Assembly: GCA_900317905.1 (NCBI GenBank)
Contig: ONIN01000002.1
Span: forward strand, 62,001-126,000
Length of the DNA: 64,000 nucleotides
Direction: 5' to 3'
From: an uncultured Eubacteriales bacterium
GTDB taxonomy: Bacteria; Bacillota; Clostridia; Oscillospirales; Oscillospiraceae
Position numbers and translations under genes: made by a program. Positions 35,289 through 44,716 of the stretch are shown here, piece after piece (the first letter of the stretch is position 1; each line of letters starts with the position of its first letter). Under the pieces are notes generated by a model. That model was not told the DNA's origin and did not search any database. It worked only from the letters and a program-made list of their open reading frames with translations.

Positions 35289-36908
35289 ATGATGTTTTTG
35301 AATTTCCTTTTGGCGCTGCTGCCGATCATTTGGCTGTTTATTGCGTTCCTCGGGCTGAAGATGCCCGGCTATCTCGGCTGTCTGATCGCGCTGCTCATTG
35401 CGATCGTCGAGAGCATCGTCCTCGGCATGGTGAACGGCGGCACGTCGAGCGAGCTGATGCTGCACGGACTGAATTTCAGCGAGGCGATGACAGCCACGCT
35501 GGAGGGTGTGCTCGGCGCTGTGTTCCCGATCGCGATCATCATCATTGCGGCGATGTTCACCTACAACCTCTGTGTGGAAACCAGAGCCATGGACCGCATC
35601 AAAAAGATGATGACCTCCGTGACCAATGACAAGCGGATGCTCGTTCTGATTCTCGCCTGGGGCTTCGGCGGCTTTATGGAGGCTGTCGCTGGCTTCGGCA
35701 CCGCGGTCGCGATTCCGGCAGCCATGATGGTCGCCGTGGGCTTTGACCCGATGTTCTCCGCGGTTGCCTGTCTGCTGACGAATGCCTGCAACCCCACCTT
35801 CGGCTCCATCGGCATCCCGACCACGACGGCGGGCGGTCTGGTGGCAGACATCATCGGCGGCGGCGACGCCTCCGTTGCTTCTGCGCTGATCGCAGGTCCG
35901 GCGATCAACATGCTGGCGATCCCGGCGTTTCTGTCCCCCTTCCTCGTCGTGCTGCTCACCGGCAAGGCGATGGGAAAGAAAAATCCGCTCAAGGGCATGC
36001 TGCCCTTCACGCTGATCGCGGCACTGACCTATGTGGTTCCCGCAATGCTGATCGGCAATTTTGTCGGCGCTGAGTTCGTGGATCTGGTCGGCAATACACT
36101 GAGCCTGGTTGCAATGATCGCTGCGGCAAAGCTGATGCCGCCCTGCACCGACCCGGAGTGGAAAATGGATCTTTCCGTTGAAGAGGACGCAGGACTCAAC
36201 AGCATCAAATTCGGAACCGCCACGGCATGGGTGCCTTACATTCTGATGCTGGTTTTGCTGATCGGCACCTCCAAGCTGGTGCCTGTGCTGAACGCCCCCG
36301 TCAATGCGGTCAAGTCTGTTTTTGAGGTCTACAGCGGTCCAAACCCCGGCAAGGTCTCCTTCTCCTGGTTCGGAAACGCCGGCTTCCTGATCCTGATCTC
36401 CGGCATCATCGGCGGACTCTGCCAGCACGCGTCTCCCGCCACGATGGGAAAGGTGCTCGTGAGCACCTGCAAGAAGATGTGGAAGGCGATCGCGACCATC
36501 GTCTTTATCATTGCCGTGGCAAAGGTCATGGGCTACTCCGGCATGACGACCTCGATCGCGTATCTGCTCGCAGAGCTTACCGGCGGGTTCTATGCCGCGC
36601 TTGCGCCGGTGGTCGGCATCATCGGCACCTTTGTCACCGGCTCGACCACGTCCTCCGGCGTGCTGTTTGCGAAGATGCAGACCGAGGTCGCCGAGATGAT
36701 CCGCGCCGGAGATACGCCGCTCAAGGTTTCCCTCGTCGCTGCGAATATGGCCGGCGGCGCCATCGGCAAGCTGATCTCCCCGCAGTCCATCGCCGTTGCC
36801 TGCGCTGCCATCGGCCTGGAGGGTGTGGACGGCAAAATCATGCGCAAGACTGTGGGCTATTGCGTCGCTTTCGGCGTGATCGTCTGCATCATGTCGGTCA
36901 TCCTTTGA
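35289..36908 (+). CDS. lctP: L-lactate permease family transporter
   Basis: 539 residues with 12-14 hydrophobic segments and the family hallmark GFGGFMEAVAGFGTAVAIPA. LctP/GlcA carriers import lactate or glycolate with protons. Its control by an adjacent FadR-type regulator with LldR/PdhR-like operators supports lactate. No lactate dehydrogenase lies in the same unit. The SD is weak and is the only poor feature of the start. Confidence 0.9.
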   Translation: MMFLNFLLALLPIIWLFIAFLGLKMPGYLGCLIALLIAIVESIVLGMVNGGTSSELMLHGLNFSEAMTATLEGVLGAVFPIAIIIIAAMFTYNLCVETRAMDRIKKMMTSVTNDKRMLVLILAWGFGGFMEAVAGFGTAVAIPAAMMVAVGFDPMFSAVACLLTNACNPTFGSIGIPTTTAGGLVADIIGGGDASVASALIAGPAINMLAIPAFLSPFLVVLLTGKAMGKKNPLKGMLPFTLIAALTYVVPAMLIGNFVGAEFVDLVGNTLSLVAMIAAAKLMPPCTDPEWKMDLSVEEDAGLNSIKFGTATAWVPYILMLVLLIGTSKLVPVLNAPVNAVKSVFEVYSGPNPGKVSFSWFGNAGFLILISGIIGGLCQHASPATMGKVLVSTCKKMWKAIATIVFIIAVAKVMGYSGMTTSIAYLLAELTGGFYAALAPVVGIIGTFVTGSTTSSGVLFAKMQTEVAEMIRAGDTPLKVSLVAANMAGGAIGKLISPQSIAVACAAIGLEGVDGKIMRKTVGYCVAFGVIVCIMSVIL

Positions 36909-36962
36909 TGTGGAGGGCGTAAACCGCAGCTTCGCTTCCCGGACAAATATCAAAAAGACAGA

Positions 36963-36992
36963 GCCGGAGCAGGTCAATTGACCTGCTCCGGC
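36963..36992. terminator. Perfect 30-bp palindrome after lctP
   Basis: Two 15-base arms starting GCCGGAGCAGG are exactly complementary with no spacer. Only a weak T-run follows (ATTGTTGTT), so it may act as a terminator or as a protein-binding site. Confidence 0.55.
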
Positions 36993-37175
36993 CGCATTGT
37001 TGTTCGCCGTCGTTTTGACTTCCTTTGGGCAGAAAACCAAATGGCATGGGTATTTTCCTTTTTCAGCAGACAGGAGGCGGAGCGTGTGAACGTGGGGGGG
37101 ATCGTCCCTCTATATACCTTATTCCATGCCGAGATTTTCAAAAAGCAGCAAGTTCCTTTGTTTTTTCTCAAAATA

Positions 37176-37225
37176 GGTTGTGACCGAAATGGATCCTTTC
37201 GAAGAGGGTTATGACCAAAATAGAT
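37176..37225 (+). repeat. Imperfect 19-bp direct repeat
   Basis: GGTTGTGACCGAAATGGAT (37176-37194) and GGTTATGACCAAAATAGAT (37207-37225) differ at four bases and are 31 bp apart, in a gene-free AT-rich stretch (36993-37300). No other structure is seen there. Confidence 0.5.
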
Positions 37226-37305
37226 ATTTAAGCCATTTTTGATTATTGGATTAAATGCTGTTGTCTTTTGATGGGTCGGTGGTTCCCGTTTTGTCACCGC
37301 TCCAC

Positions 37306-37623
37306 CTACTCCTCCGCAATGATTTTCCCCATGTCCCGGTAGTCATTCCCCGTAAAGTGCCGGACCTCTTTTTTGAAGGGCACGGAACGAAGAATCTCCA
37401 GAATGGCGGCTGCCGCCTCTGTCTCAAGGGTCTCCTTTCGCAGGACAAGATCAAAGCGCTCTTCCAGCAGCGGAATGAAGTCCAGACCGTCGATCTGGCG
37501 TGCGATCCTCTCGGTCCCGAGAGCAAGATCCGCCTCACCGTCAGCAATCGCAACCGCCGAAACATGGAAGAATACGTGCGTTTTGCGGCTCATCCCAGGA
37601 ATGGAAGTGGCAGGAAATGATAC
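37306..37623 (-). pseudogene. Remnant of a substrate-binding-type regulator (PBP-like domain)
   Basis: About 105 codons matching only the C-terminal end of the periplasmic-binding-protein-like domain of molybdate-type regulators (HVSAVAIADGEADLALGTER and GLDFIPLLEERFDLVL). The DNA-binding part and most of the sensor are missing, and no ribosome site precedes the first ATG (37593). It is a decayed fragment. Confidence 0.6.
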
Positions 37624-37681
37624 GCAAAGAGGTCCTCTCCTTTTTCATGAACAAAAGAGCCGTCACCCCTTGGAAAAAGCG

Positions 37682-37709
37682 TTGCGGCATGATATGCTGT
37701 TGCTATAAT
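37682..37709 (+). promoter_or_regulatory. Promoter of the nitroreductase gene
   Basis: TTGCGG (37682-37687), 16 bases and a consensus TATAAT (37704-37709). Confidence 0.65.
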
Positions 37710-37731
37710 CGCTCCGAGGGAGGAACAAATC

Positions 37732-38460
37732 ATGAATCCTGTTGTTCAATCACTCTTTGACCGAAAATCCGTACGGGCATATACGGACCGGGAAATATCG
37801 GAACAGGATATCCGCACGATCCTTTCTGCTGCGGCCCAGGCGCCGACGCCCGGGAATCAGCAGCTTTACACGATATTGCGGATCACAGATCCGGATTTGA
37901 AACACCGCTTGAGCATTTCCTGCGACAATCAGCCCTTCATTGAAAAGGGGAAGCTCGTGTTGGTTTTCTGTGCGGACTGCCTGAAATGGTACAATGCATA
38001 CAAGGCGGGAGGCTGCACTCCGAGGGATCCGGATGTCGGCGATCTGATGCTGGCTGTATGCGACGCAAATATTGCGGCCCAGAATGCAGTCACAGCTGCC
38101 GAGTCGCTGGGGATCGGCAGCTGCTATATCGGAGATATCATGGAAAACATCGAAACCCAGCAGGATATCCTGGGCCTGCCCAGGTACGTTTTCCCAACCG
38201 CAATGCTGGTGTTCGGCTACCCGACAGAACAGCAGAAAGCCCGGGAAAAGCCGGCGCGCTTTGATCTGAAATATATCGTGCAGGAAAACGCCTATCACGA
38301 GCTGGATGATGCAGAGCTGAGGGAGATGTTTGCGGTTAGAAGCGGATCCCGTTCTTTTGAAGATTGGATTCAGGCATTCTGTGACCGCAAATACAATTCG
38401 GATTTCTCCAGGGAGATGTCCCGCTCCGTCCGAAAGGTCATGGAAAGCTTTTGTGATTGA
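37732..38460 (+). CDS. Nitroreductase-family protein
   Basis: 242 residues, FMN-dependent nitroreductase fold, NfsA/FRP-like. Typical parts are FDRKSVRAYTDREISEQDI and AAQAPTPGNQQLYT at the FMN site, then AAESLGIGSCYIGDI. The physiological substrate is unknown. GAGGGAGG precedes the ATG. It has its own promoter and terminator. Confidence 0.9.
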   Translation: MNPVVQSLFDRKSVRAYTDREISEQDIRTILSAAAQAPTPGNQQLYTILRITDPDLKHRLSISCDNQPFIEKGKLVLVFCADCLKWYNAYKAGGCTPRDPDVGDLMLAVCDANIAAQNAVTAAESLGIGSCYIGDIMENIETQQDILGLPRYVFPTAMLVFGYPTEQQKAREKPARFDLKYIVQENAYHELDDAELREMFAVRSGSRSFEDWIQAFCDRKYNSDFSREMSRSVRKVMESFCD

Positions 38461-38483
38461 GATTCGATAATTAAATAGAATGC

Positions 38484-38520
38484 GCCGCCGCAGCCCCAGA
38501 TGGTTGCGGCGGCCGTTTTT
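38484..38520 (+). terminator. Terminator of the nitroreductase gene
   Basis: GCCGCCGCA (38484-38492) pairs with TGCGGCGGC (38505-38513), then CGTTTTT. Confidence 0.8.
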
Positions 38521-38534
38521 ACGGATTTTACGCT

Positions 38535-38878
38535 TTATTCGTTAGGTTTTGCCTGCTTTCGGCACTTCAGCGGGGATATGCCTTTGTGCCGCTTGAACTG
38601 CCGAGAGAATGCGTGCGGATCGTCAAAACCGAGGGTCTCGGCGATCAGGCTGACCGGGATATCCGTATCCGAGAGCATGAACGCCGCCTTCTCCAGCTTC
38701 ATCTTTTGCAGGTATTGCTTCGGAGATTCACCAAAGGCCTCCCGAAACAGCCGGGAGAGATGGTTTGGGTGAATACCGAAGTGGGATGCAACCGCCGAGA
38801 TCGACAGCTTTTCGTTGTATTTTGCATCGATGTAATATCGGATCTGCTCCGCCAGAGAGGGCGCCCGCCGCCGGACTG
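38535..38878 (-). pseudogene. AraC-family regulator, 5' truncated
   Basis: About 110 codons encoding only the two AraC helix-turn-helix motifs (ISAVASHFGIHPNHLSRLF and LIAETLGFDDPHAFSRQF), ending with a normal stop at 38535. The sensor half is gone: just upstream, on the opposite strand, alpha-galactosidase sequence begins abruptly. A complete gene of about 280 residues would be expected. Confidence 0.75.
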
Positions 38879-39525
38879 CAGCCCGGGATCTGGGTGGCGC
38901 CCTTCATCATAGGTGACCGCTCGAAGCTCTACTGCGACCACCCCGACTGGGTGCTGCGGGATCTTGACGGCAGGCCCCATGTGCAGCTGCGAAGCTACAC
39001 CGAGCCGAAGATGTGGGGCAATCCCGACTGCAACTATTATGTGCTCGACACCAGCCATCCCGAAGCGCTGGCATACATTGAGACGGTCTTCCGGACGCTG
39101 AGAAGCTGGGGCTTTTCCCTGTTCAAGACCGACTTCATGCTCTGGAGCATGCACGATACAGACACGGTGCTCCGTCACGATCCGAGCCTCACTTCCGTGG
39201 AGATCATGCGGAATACGCTGGACGTAATCCGCCGCGCCATCGGAGAGGAGAGCTATCTCCTCGGCTGTATCGCGCCGTTCATGCCCTTCATCGGCTACGC
39301 CGACGGCATGCGCCTGGCCGGCGACTGCGGCGCACAGTGGGCGGAGCCCTTCGGCCCCATCAACATGCTGCGGGAGCTGCCCGCCGACCACTATTTCAAT
39401 CATGTCTTCTGGCAGAACGATCCCGACGCTGTGCTGCTGCGGGATTTTGCCACGCTGCTCTCCCCGGAGGAGGCGCGCAGTCTCGCACTGCTGCAGGCGC
39501 TCTCCGGCGGCATCGTCAGCACCCC
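38874..39525 (+). pseudogene. Alpha-galactosidase (GH36) internal fragment
   Basis: About 215 codons matching the middle of a GH36/MelA-type glycosidase: LQPGIWVAPFIIGDRSKLY, LFKTDFMLWSMH (nucleophile-strand region) and a GIVST end. Both ends of the enzyme are missing. It opens in the middle of the AraC remnant and runs without a stop into a sugar-binding protein. There is no start or ribosome site. Confidence 0.75.
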
Positions 39526-40732
39526 CGCCGGAAGCACGGCGGACGGTTCGGAGCCGGTATCCATCACCATCTTCAACTCCAAGAACGAGATCCAGGAGGA
39601 TCTGGAGGCTGCCGCCGCCGCTTACGGCGAAGCCAACAACGTGAACATCGAGGTTTACTACTCTCAGGACACCGTTTCCGCCCACCTCTCCACCCGCTAT
39701 GCGGCTCAGGATCCCTACACCATCAACATGGTCGACGCCAAGGACGTCTACACCCTCGGCGCCCAGTACGGCTATGACATGACCGGCGCCGAGTGGATCA
39801 GCGACACCGACTACGCCATCAGCGTGGACGGCAAGGTCATCGGCTTCCCCGTCTGCGTGGAGGCCCGCGGCGTGCTCTACAACGCCGCCGCCATCAAGGA
39901 AGCCCTCGGCGAGGACTTCGACCCCGAAACCATCAAGAATCTGGACGACTTCAAGGCCATGCTGGACAAGCTGGTTGCCGCCGGTATGGAAGGCCCCGTG
40001 GGTGTTCTGAAGCCCGACTGGTCCCTTGCTGCCCACTATCTGCAGCATGTCTATGAGGAGCGCGCGGACGTGGAAGGCTTCGTGCAGGATCTCTACGCCG
40101 GCAACGTCGATCTGATGCAGGACGCCAAGTTCAACGCCCTGATGGACACCTTCGACGTGCTCAAGGAGTACAACAAGTTCAAAGTCTCCCCCATCTCCGT
40201 GGAGGACGATCAGGTGCACCAGGCCCTGTCTGAGGGCGAGGACGCCTTCCAGTTCGGCGGCTGCTGGGAGTGGAACGACATCATCGACTATGACTACACC
40301 GGCAACATCGGTCTCATGCCCATCCCCCAGAACATCGAGGACGACTACACCGGCAAGATGGTCGTGTTCGGCAGCAAGTATTTCTACATCGACAACAGCG
40401 AGAACACCACCCAGGCCCAGCGCGACGCCGCTGTGGACTTCCTGAACTGGTTCGCCCTGTCTGAAGAGGGTCAGACCCTGGTCAGCGAGACCTGCGCCAT
40501 GATCTCCCCCTTCAAGAGCAACACCGTCACCTGCGCCAACGACATCGGCGCGGACGTGAAGAAGTACGCTGACGCCGGTATGACCATCGCCAGCTACGAC
40601 TACGATCCCGACGACCACTACTCCAAGCTCGGCGCCGAGATGCAGCGCTACCTCGCCGACCAGTGCACCCGCGAGGAGCTGGCCAAGGCCATCGAGAACT
40701 ACTGGTCCACCGTCACCCCTGTGGAGCACTAA
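39526..40732 (+). pseudogene. Sugar ABC transporter substrate-binding protein, 5' truncated
   Basis: About 400 codons of an extracellular solute-binding protein family 1 member: SEPVSITIFNSKNEIQEDLE at the mature N-terminus, RGVLYNAAAIKEAL and FQFGGCWEWNDI in the core. The lipoprotein signal peptide is absent; the frame joins the glycosidase fragment near the Ser/Thr-rich mature start. Without a signal it cannot work as a binding protein. No permease genes follow, so the transporter is gone or elsewhere. Confidence 0.8.
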
Positions 40733-40778
40733 GCAAATGATCCTCTCTCATTTTATAAGTCCTAATCCGAAAAACGGG

Positions 40779-40861
40779 CATCCCGGCAATCTTGCCGGGA
40801 TGTCTGTTTTCTTCTTGTTTACCGCAAGCGCCCCCAGTGGCTGGCCGAAAGGGGGCGCTTG
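40779..40861 (+). terminator. Two consecutive terminator-like hairpins
   Basis: CATCCCGGCAA/TTGCCGGGATG (40779-40802) with TGTTTTCTTCTTG, then CAAGCGCCCCC/GGGGGCGCTTG (40825-40861). The first is the normal terminator of the broken sugar locus. Confidence 0.8.
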
Positions 40862-40887
40862 TGTGCGTGGAGCCGATCATGTATAAT
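40859..40887 (+). promoter_or_regulatory. Promoter of the DUF2804 gene
   Basis: TTGTGT (40859-40864), 17 bases and TATAAT (40882-40887). Confidence 0.65.
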
Positions 40888-40940
40888 GTGCACAGATACC
40901 GAAAATCACGGCGGAATGATGCGCCGACGGGGGGATACCG

Positions 40941-42014
40941 ATGGAAAGGACTTACAGAAGCTGGCGGGAATGGGACAAGCCGAGTTTGCAAAAGGAATAC
41001 ACCGAGGAGACGCCGCTGCTGGGGCCGGACGGGACGCTGCTGGCCGCAGGCTGGGCCCGGCGGAACGTGTTCCGCTATGACCGCAGCGCGGTGAAGCACG
41101 TGCTTCGGCGCAAGGAGTGGGACTTCTATCAAATCTCCGACGGGCGGCTGATGCTGCAGGTGAGCTTCGCCAACATCTCTCTGGGCGGCTATGCCTCGCT
41201 GGTACTGGTGGATCTGCGGGCAGGTAAGACGCTGATTTCCGACATGGCCCCCTTCCTGGGCGGGAAGGACCGCTACGTGCTGCCCGCCATAGGCGATGTG
41301 CCGAATCTGGTGCGCTTCCGGGTGGGGAAAGCCCTGTTTGAGGTAGATACCGGCGAGGAATGGAAAACCATCCGCTATGAAAACGGGGACGTGAAATGTG
41401 AGATGCGCGCCCAGATCCCCCCGGGGCTGGAGAACATCACCACCGTGCTGCCCTTCCGGGGCTATCCCGACCGCTACTTCATGACCACCAAGCAGAACTG
41501 TATGCCCTGTGAGGGCACGGTGCAGGCAAAGGGGCAGAGTTGGCGCTTCTCCCGGGAGGACACCTTCTGCATCCTGGACTGGGGCCGCGTCTGTACGCCC
41601 TACTCCCTGGTGTGGTACTGGGGCAACGGCTCTGGCTGGGCAGTGGACGAACAGGGCGGAAAACACCTGTTCGGCTTTGAGATTACCTGGGGCATCGGGG
41701 ACGAGTCCCAGGCCACCGAGACCTGTTTGTTCTGCGACGGCAAGGCCCACAAGTTCGGCGCCGTGGACGTGGAGACCTTCCCCAAGCCGGACCGCTGGAT
41801 GGAGCCCTGGCGCTTCGTGTCGGAGGACGGGCGCTTCAACCTTACCATGACGCCGACCTACGACCACCACAGCGATCTGAACGTGCTGGTCATGCGCATG
41901 CACAGCCACCAGGTACACGGCCTGTGGAATGGCACGGTGACGCTGGATGACGGCCAGGTGCTGGAGATCCGTGACCTTCCGGCCTTTTGTGAGTACGTGG
42001 AAAACCGCTGGTAA
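40941..42014 (+). CDS. DUF2804 family protein
   Basis: 357 residues that I assign to DUF2804, a soluble, beta-rich family of unknown activity and full length here. Recognisable stretches: AGWARRNVFRYDR near the N-terminus, RRKEWDFYQI, LILDWGRVCTPYSL-like and FGFEITWGIGDES. No signal peptide or catalytic motif is evident. It is monocistronic with its own promoter. Confidence 0.75.
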   Translation: MERTYRSWREWDKPSLQKEYTEETPLLGPDGTLLAAGWARRNVFRYDRSAVKHVLRRKEWDFYQISDGRLMLQVSFANISLGGYASLVLVDLRAGKTLISDMAPFLGGKDRYVLPAIGDVPNLVRFRVGKALFEVDTGEEWKTIRYENGDVKCEMRAQIPPGLENITTVLPFRGYPDRYFMTTKQNCMPCEGTVQAKGQSWRFSREDTFCILDWGRVCTPYSLVWYWGNGSGWAVDEQGGKHLFGFEITWGIGDESQATETCLFCDGKAHKFGAVDVETFPKPDRWMEPWRFVSEDGRFNLTMTPTYDHHSDLNVLVMRMHSHQVHGLWNGTVTLDDGQVLEIRDLPAFCEYVENRW

Positions 42015-42075
42015 AAGCACCGGCAAAAGGCAAACTGGGAGCGCTTTGGTACAAATTTGAATACAGCCGCGCAGC

Positions 42076-42110
42076 AAGGGAGACAGGCCAATTTGCCTGC
42101 CTCCCTTTTG
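42076..42110 (+). terminator. Terminator of the DUF2804 gene
   Basis: AAGGGAGACAGGC (42076-42088) pairs, with one mismatch, with GCCTGCCTCCCTT (42094-42107), then TTG. Confidence 0.75.
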
Positions 42111-42170
42111 TTATGGTATTGCCCTTTTTCTTCAAAGTCAGTTCCTCAGACTTAAAATTTGTCAGTCGCA

Positions 42171-42204
42171 AATCAAAACCACTAGTGAACTAGTGGTTTT
42201 GATT
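42171..42204. terminator. Bidirectional terminator before the nitroreductase gene
   Basis: A perfect 15-bp stem (arms 42171-42185 and 42190-42204) with a TGAA loop and A/T-rich arm ends lies between two converging genes. Confidence 0.85.
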
Positions 42205-42207
42205 CTT

Positions 42208-42714
42208 TCACATCTGATTATACACAACGACCTCGTCCGCTGTTTTCTTTTTCGACGGTTGACCGGGGACTGCCGGGTACCCAAGCGGTGCAACCGCGAT
42301 CACGACGTAATCCTCCGGGATATGCAGCAGCGCACGAACCTTTTCCGGCTGAAACCAGCCCAGCCAGCAAAACTGCAGACCCAGTGACACCGCTTCCAGC
42401 GTCATATAGGACATGGCGATCGCGCCGTCCATGCTGCGTGCGCTCTGGCCGCAGATCATCGTGCGGTCGCCGGAGGCGCACTCCACCAGAATCGCCGGCG
42501 CCGTTTCGATCCACTTCTGTCCCTCGCAGGCGTCCACCATCTGACGGATCAAATCTTTGTCCGTCACGATGATATGCTTATTCAGCTGCTGGTTGCTTGC
42601 AGTCGGCGCAAGGCGTCCTGCCTCCATGATCTGCGCAATCTTCTCCGGCTCGATGGGCCGGTCGGCATACTTTCGGACGCTGTAACGGGCTTTGATCGCT
42701 TCCATGACTTCCAT
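42208..42714 (-). CDS. Nitroreductase-family protein (small)
   Basis: 168 residues, FMN-binding nitroreductase fold, shorter than the 37.7-kb paralogue. ARYSVRKYADRPIEPEKI and LAPTASNQQLNKHIIV mark the FMN site. It is the last gene of the TetR-controlled operon and starts 12 bases after the flavoprotein stop, sharing its GAGGAGG. An electron-accepting or detoxifying role is plausible but unproven. Confidence 0.9.
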   Translation of the reverse strand: MEVMEAIKARYSVRKYADRPIEPEKIAQIMEAGRLAPTASNQQLNKHIIVTDKDLIRQMVDACEGQKWIETAPAILVECASGDRTMICGQSARSMDGAIAMSYMTLEAVSLGLQFCWLGWFQPEKVRALLHIPEDYVVIAVAPLGYPAVPGQPSKKKTADEVVVYNQM

Positions 42715-42726
42715 GGGAATACCTCC

Positions 42727-44703
42727 TCAGATCTTCTGCGCGGTGAAGAAGCCGCTTTCGATGGCAGCGCGGATGTTGCCCGCCTGCACGGCGTCGCCGA
42801 CCACATGATACGGCTTGCCGGAAGCCTTGACGGCATCCAGCAGCGCGGTCTCCGGCCGCGTGCCGAGAGAGGTGATGAGCGTGTCGAAGGGGATCTCCAC
42901 TTCCCCGCCGGTGAGCAGATCCTTCGCCTGCACGCTGTTCGCGTTCACCTGCAGAATCTGGTGGCTGACGAAGCTCTTGAGGCCCATCTCCTCCAGCACG
43001 GGCATGATGGTCATGTGGGTCAGCTGCTCCTCGTCGCTGCCGAGCATGGGCAGCATCTCGATGATCGAGACGTCATAGCCCTCGCCCATCAGCATATAAG
43101 CGCACTCCACACCGGTCTGGCCGCCGCCGGCGATGAGGATTTTGCCATTGACGGAGACCTTCTTCGTCAGCACGTCCGGCGCGGTCACGGTTTCGATCTC
43201 GCGGATGCCGGGGATCGGCGGAACAAACGGGTGACCGCCCGTGGCGAGCACAATCACGTCGCAGTCGAGATTCTTTACTGCTTCCTCAGAAAGCTCCGTG
43301 TTCAGATGCACATGAACGTTCGGCAGCTTTGCAAGCTGCGCCTCATAATAGCGCGGGACGTTGTTCAGCACTTCCTTGCCGGGAGAGGCCTTCGCCGCCA
43401 TGATCTGGCCGCCGCAGAAACGGTCGGTCTTGTCATAAATATCGATCTCGTGCCCCATGCTGCCGCAGCGGTAAGCGATCTCCAGTCCGCTGGGCCCGGC
43501 GCCGATGACGGAAATGTGCTTCTTCTCCTGCGCCTTGGGCAGGGCGTTTCCGAACTTCCACTCACGGCCCGCGATGGGATTGACGCGGCAGCGCAGCACG
43601 CGCAGATTGGCAATGCGGTCGCCGATGCAGTGGTTGCAGGACACGCATCGGCGGATGCCCTCGGCGTCGCCGCAGGCGACCTTCTTCGCCCACTCTGGCT
43701 CCGCGATCCATGCGCGGGAGAGGGAGACGAAATCCGCCTGTCCGTTTTCGAGCACCTGCTCCGCGACCTCCGGGTCCTGCAGACGACCCTGCACGAACAC
43801 GGGGATGCTGACCGCGTCCTTGATCTGCTTGGAGAGCGGCGCCAGCGCGGCCTTCTCATGATACACCGTCGGGCAGAGCCACGGGATGGACATCATCAGA
43901 CCGGCGGCGCAGTCGATGGCGTCCACACCGGCGGCCTCCGCCATCTTGCAGAGCTCCACGGATTCCTCAATCTGCCGTCCGGCCTCGCCGATCTTCTCAT
44001 CAATGGCAATACGCAGAATGACCGGGAACCGGGGGCCGACATTTTTGCGGGTCTCCGCGATCAGTTCCATGAGGAAACGGGCGCGGTTCTCCAAACTGCC
44101 GCCGTACTCGTCCGTGCGATTATTGAAGAACGGAGAGAGGAACTGAGCGATCAGATAACCGAAGTGCGCGTGGATTGTGACGGCGTCAAAGCCCGCGCGC
44201 TGGGCGCGTCCGGCAGCTTTGCCGAAATTAATCACGGTTTGGTGGATCTCCTCGACGGTCAGCGGGCGGACGGGCTTGTTCGCCACGGGGCAGCGGATCG
44301 TGCCGGGCGCGACGTTCATGGCTTCCGTCATGCCGTCTGTTCCGGCGTCATAGGGAACGCCAAGCGCCTGTGCACCGCCGCCCGGCGTCAGCAGGACGGA
44401 GATCTTCGCACCTTCCAGATGCACGGCGTCAGTCAGCTCGCCCATCATGGGAATGAACGCATCGTCGTCCAGCCGCGCGGAGCGGGGATACGGGTCGATT
44501 GGGTCGATCTTCGTGTTGGCCTGCACCTGGTGCGTCGTGATGAGCGCCGCGCCGCCACGGGCGCGCTCCACATAGTAGGCGATCTCCTCCTGGGAGATGC
44601 ATCCGTCCTCGCGGGTGAAGTGGGTTTCCGTCGGCCCCATCAGGATGTGATTCCGAAGGGGCATGGTTCCGATTCTGCCGGGCTCCAAAAGCTTTTCAAA
44701 CAT
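42727..44703 (-). CDS. Old-yellow-enzyme-type 4Fe-4S flavoprotein (BaiCD/2,4-dienoyl-CoA reductase family)
   Basis: 658 residues. Residues 1-370 are an FMN TIM barrel (NNRTDEYGGSLENRARF); then CVSCNHC plus a later Cys gives a 4Fe-4S site (about 340-360). The C-terminal half holds FAD- and NAD(P)H-binding Rossmann domains (ISVIGAGPSGLEIA; ILIAGGGQTGVECAY). Relatives reduce C=C bonds of enoates, bile-acid enones or bilirubin. The active-site loop reads IHAHFGYL where most relatives have H-x-x-(H/N)-GYL, so the second His/Asn is Phe. The actual substrate cannot be assigned. Start supported by AAGGAGG. Confidence 0.9.
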   Translation of the reverse strand: MFEKLLEPGRIGTMPLRNHILMGPTETHFTREDGCISQEEIAYYVERARGGAALITTHQVQANTKIDPIDPYPRSARLDDDAFIPMMGELTDAVHLEGAKISVLLTPGGGAQALGVPYDAGTDGMTEAMNVAPGTIRCPVANKPVRPLTVEEIHQTVINFGKAAGRAQRAGFDAVTIHAHFGYLIAQFLSPFFNNRTDEYGGSLENRARFLMELIAETRKNVGPRFPVILRIAIDEKIGEAGRQIEESVELCKMAEAAGVDAIDCAAGLMMSIPWLCPTVYHEKAALAPLSKQIKDAVSIPVFVQGRLQDPEVAEQVLENGQADFVSLSRAWIAEPEWAKKVACGDAEGIRRCVSCNHCIGDRIANLRVLRCRVNPIAGREWKFGNALPKAQEKKHISVIGAGPSGLEIAYRCGSMGHEIDIYDKTDRFCGGQIMAAKASPGKEVLNNVPRYYEAQLAKLPNVHVHLNTELSEEAVKNLDCDVIVLATGGHPFVPPIPGIREIETVTAPDVLTKKVSVNGKILIAGGGQTGVECAYMLMGEGYDVSIIEMLPMLGSDEEQLTHMTIMPVLEEMGLKSFVSHQILQVNANSVQAKDLLTGGEVEIPFDTLITSLGTRPETALLDAVKASGKPYHVVGDAVQAGNIRAAIESGFFTAQKI

Positions 44704-44716
44704 GGGGTGCTCCTCC

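Noticed and set aside
42727..44703. Call as the bilirubin reductase BilR
   Set aside because: The OYE family fits, but the active-site loop and neighbours do not specifically match what I recall of bilR, so only the family is given.
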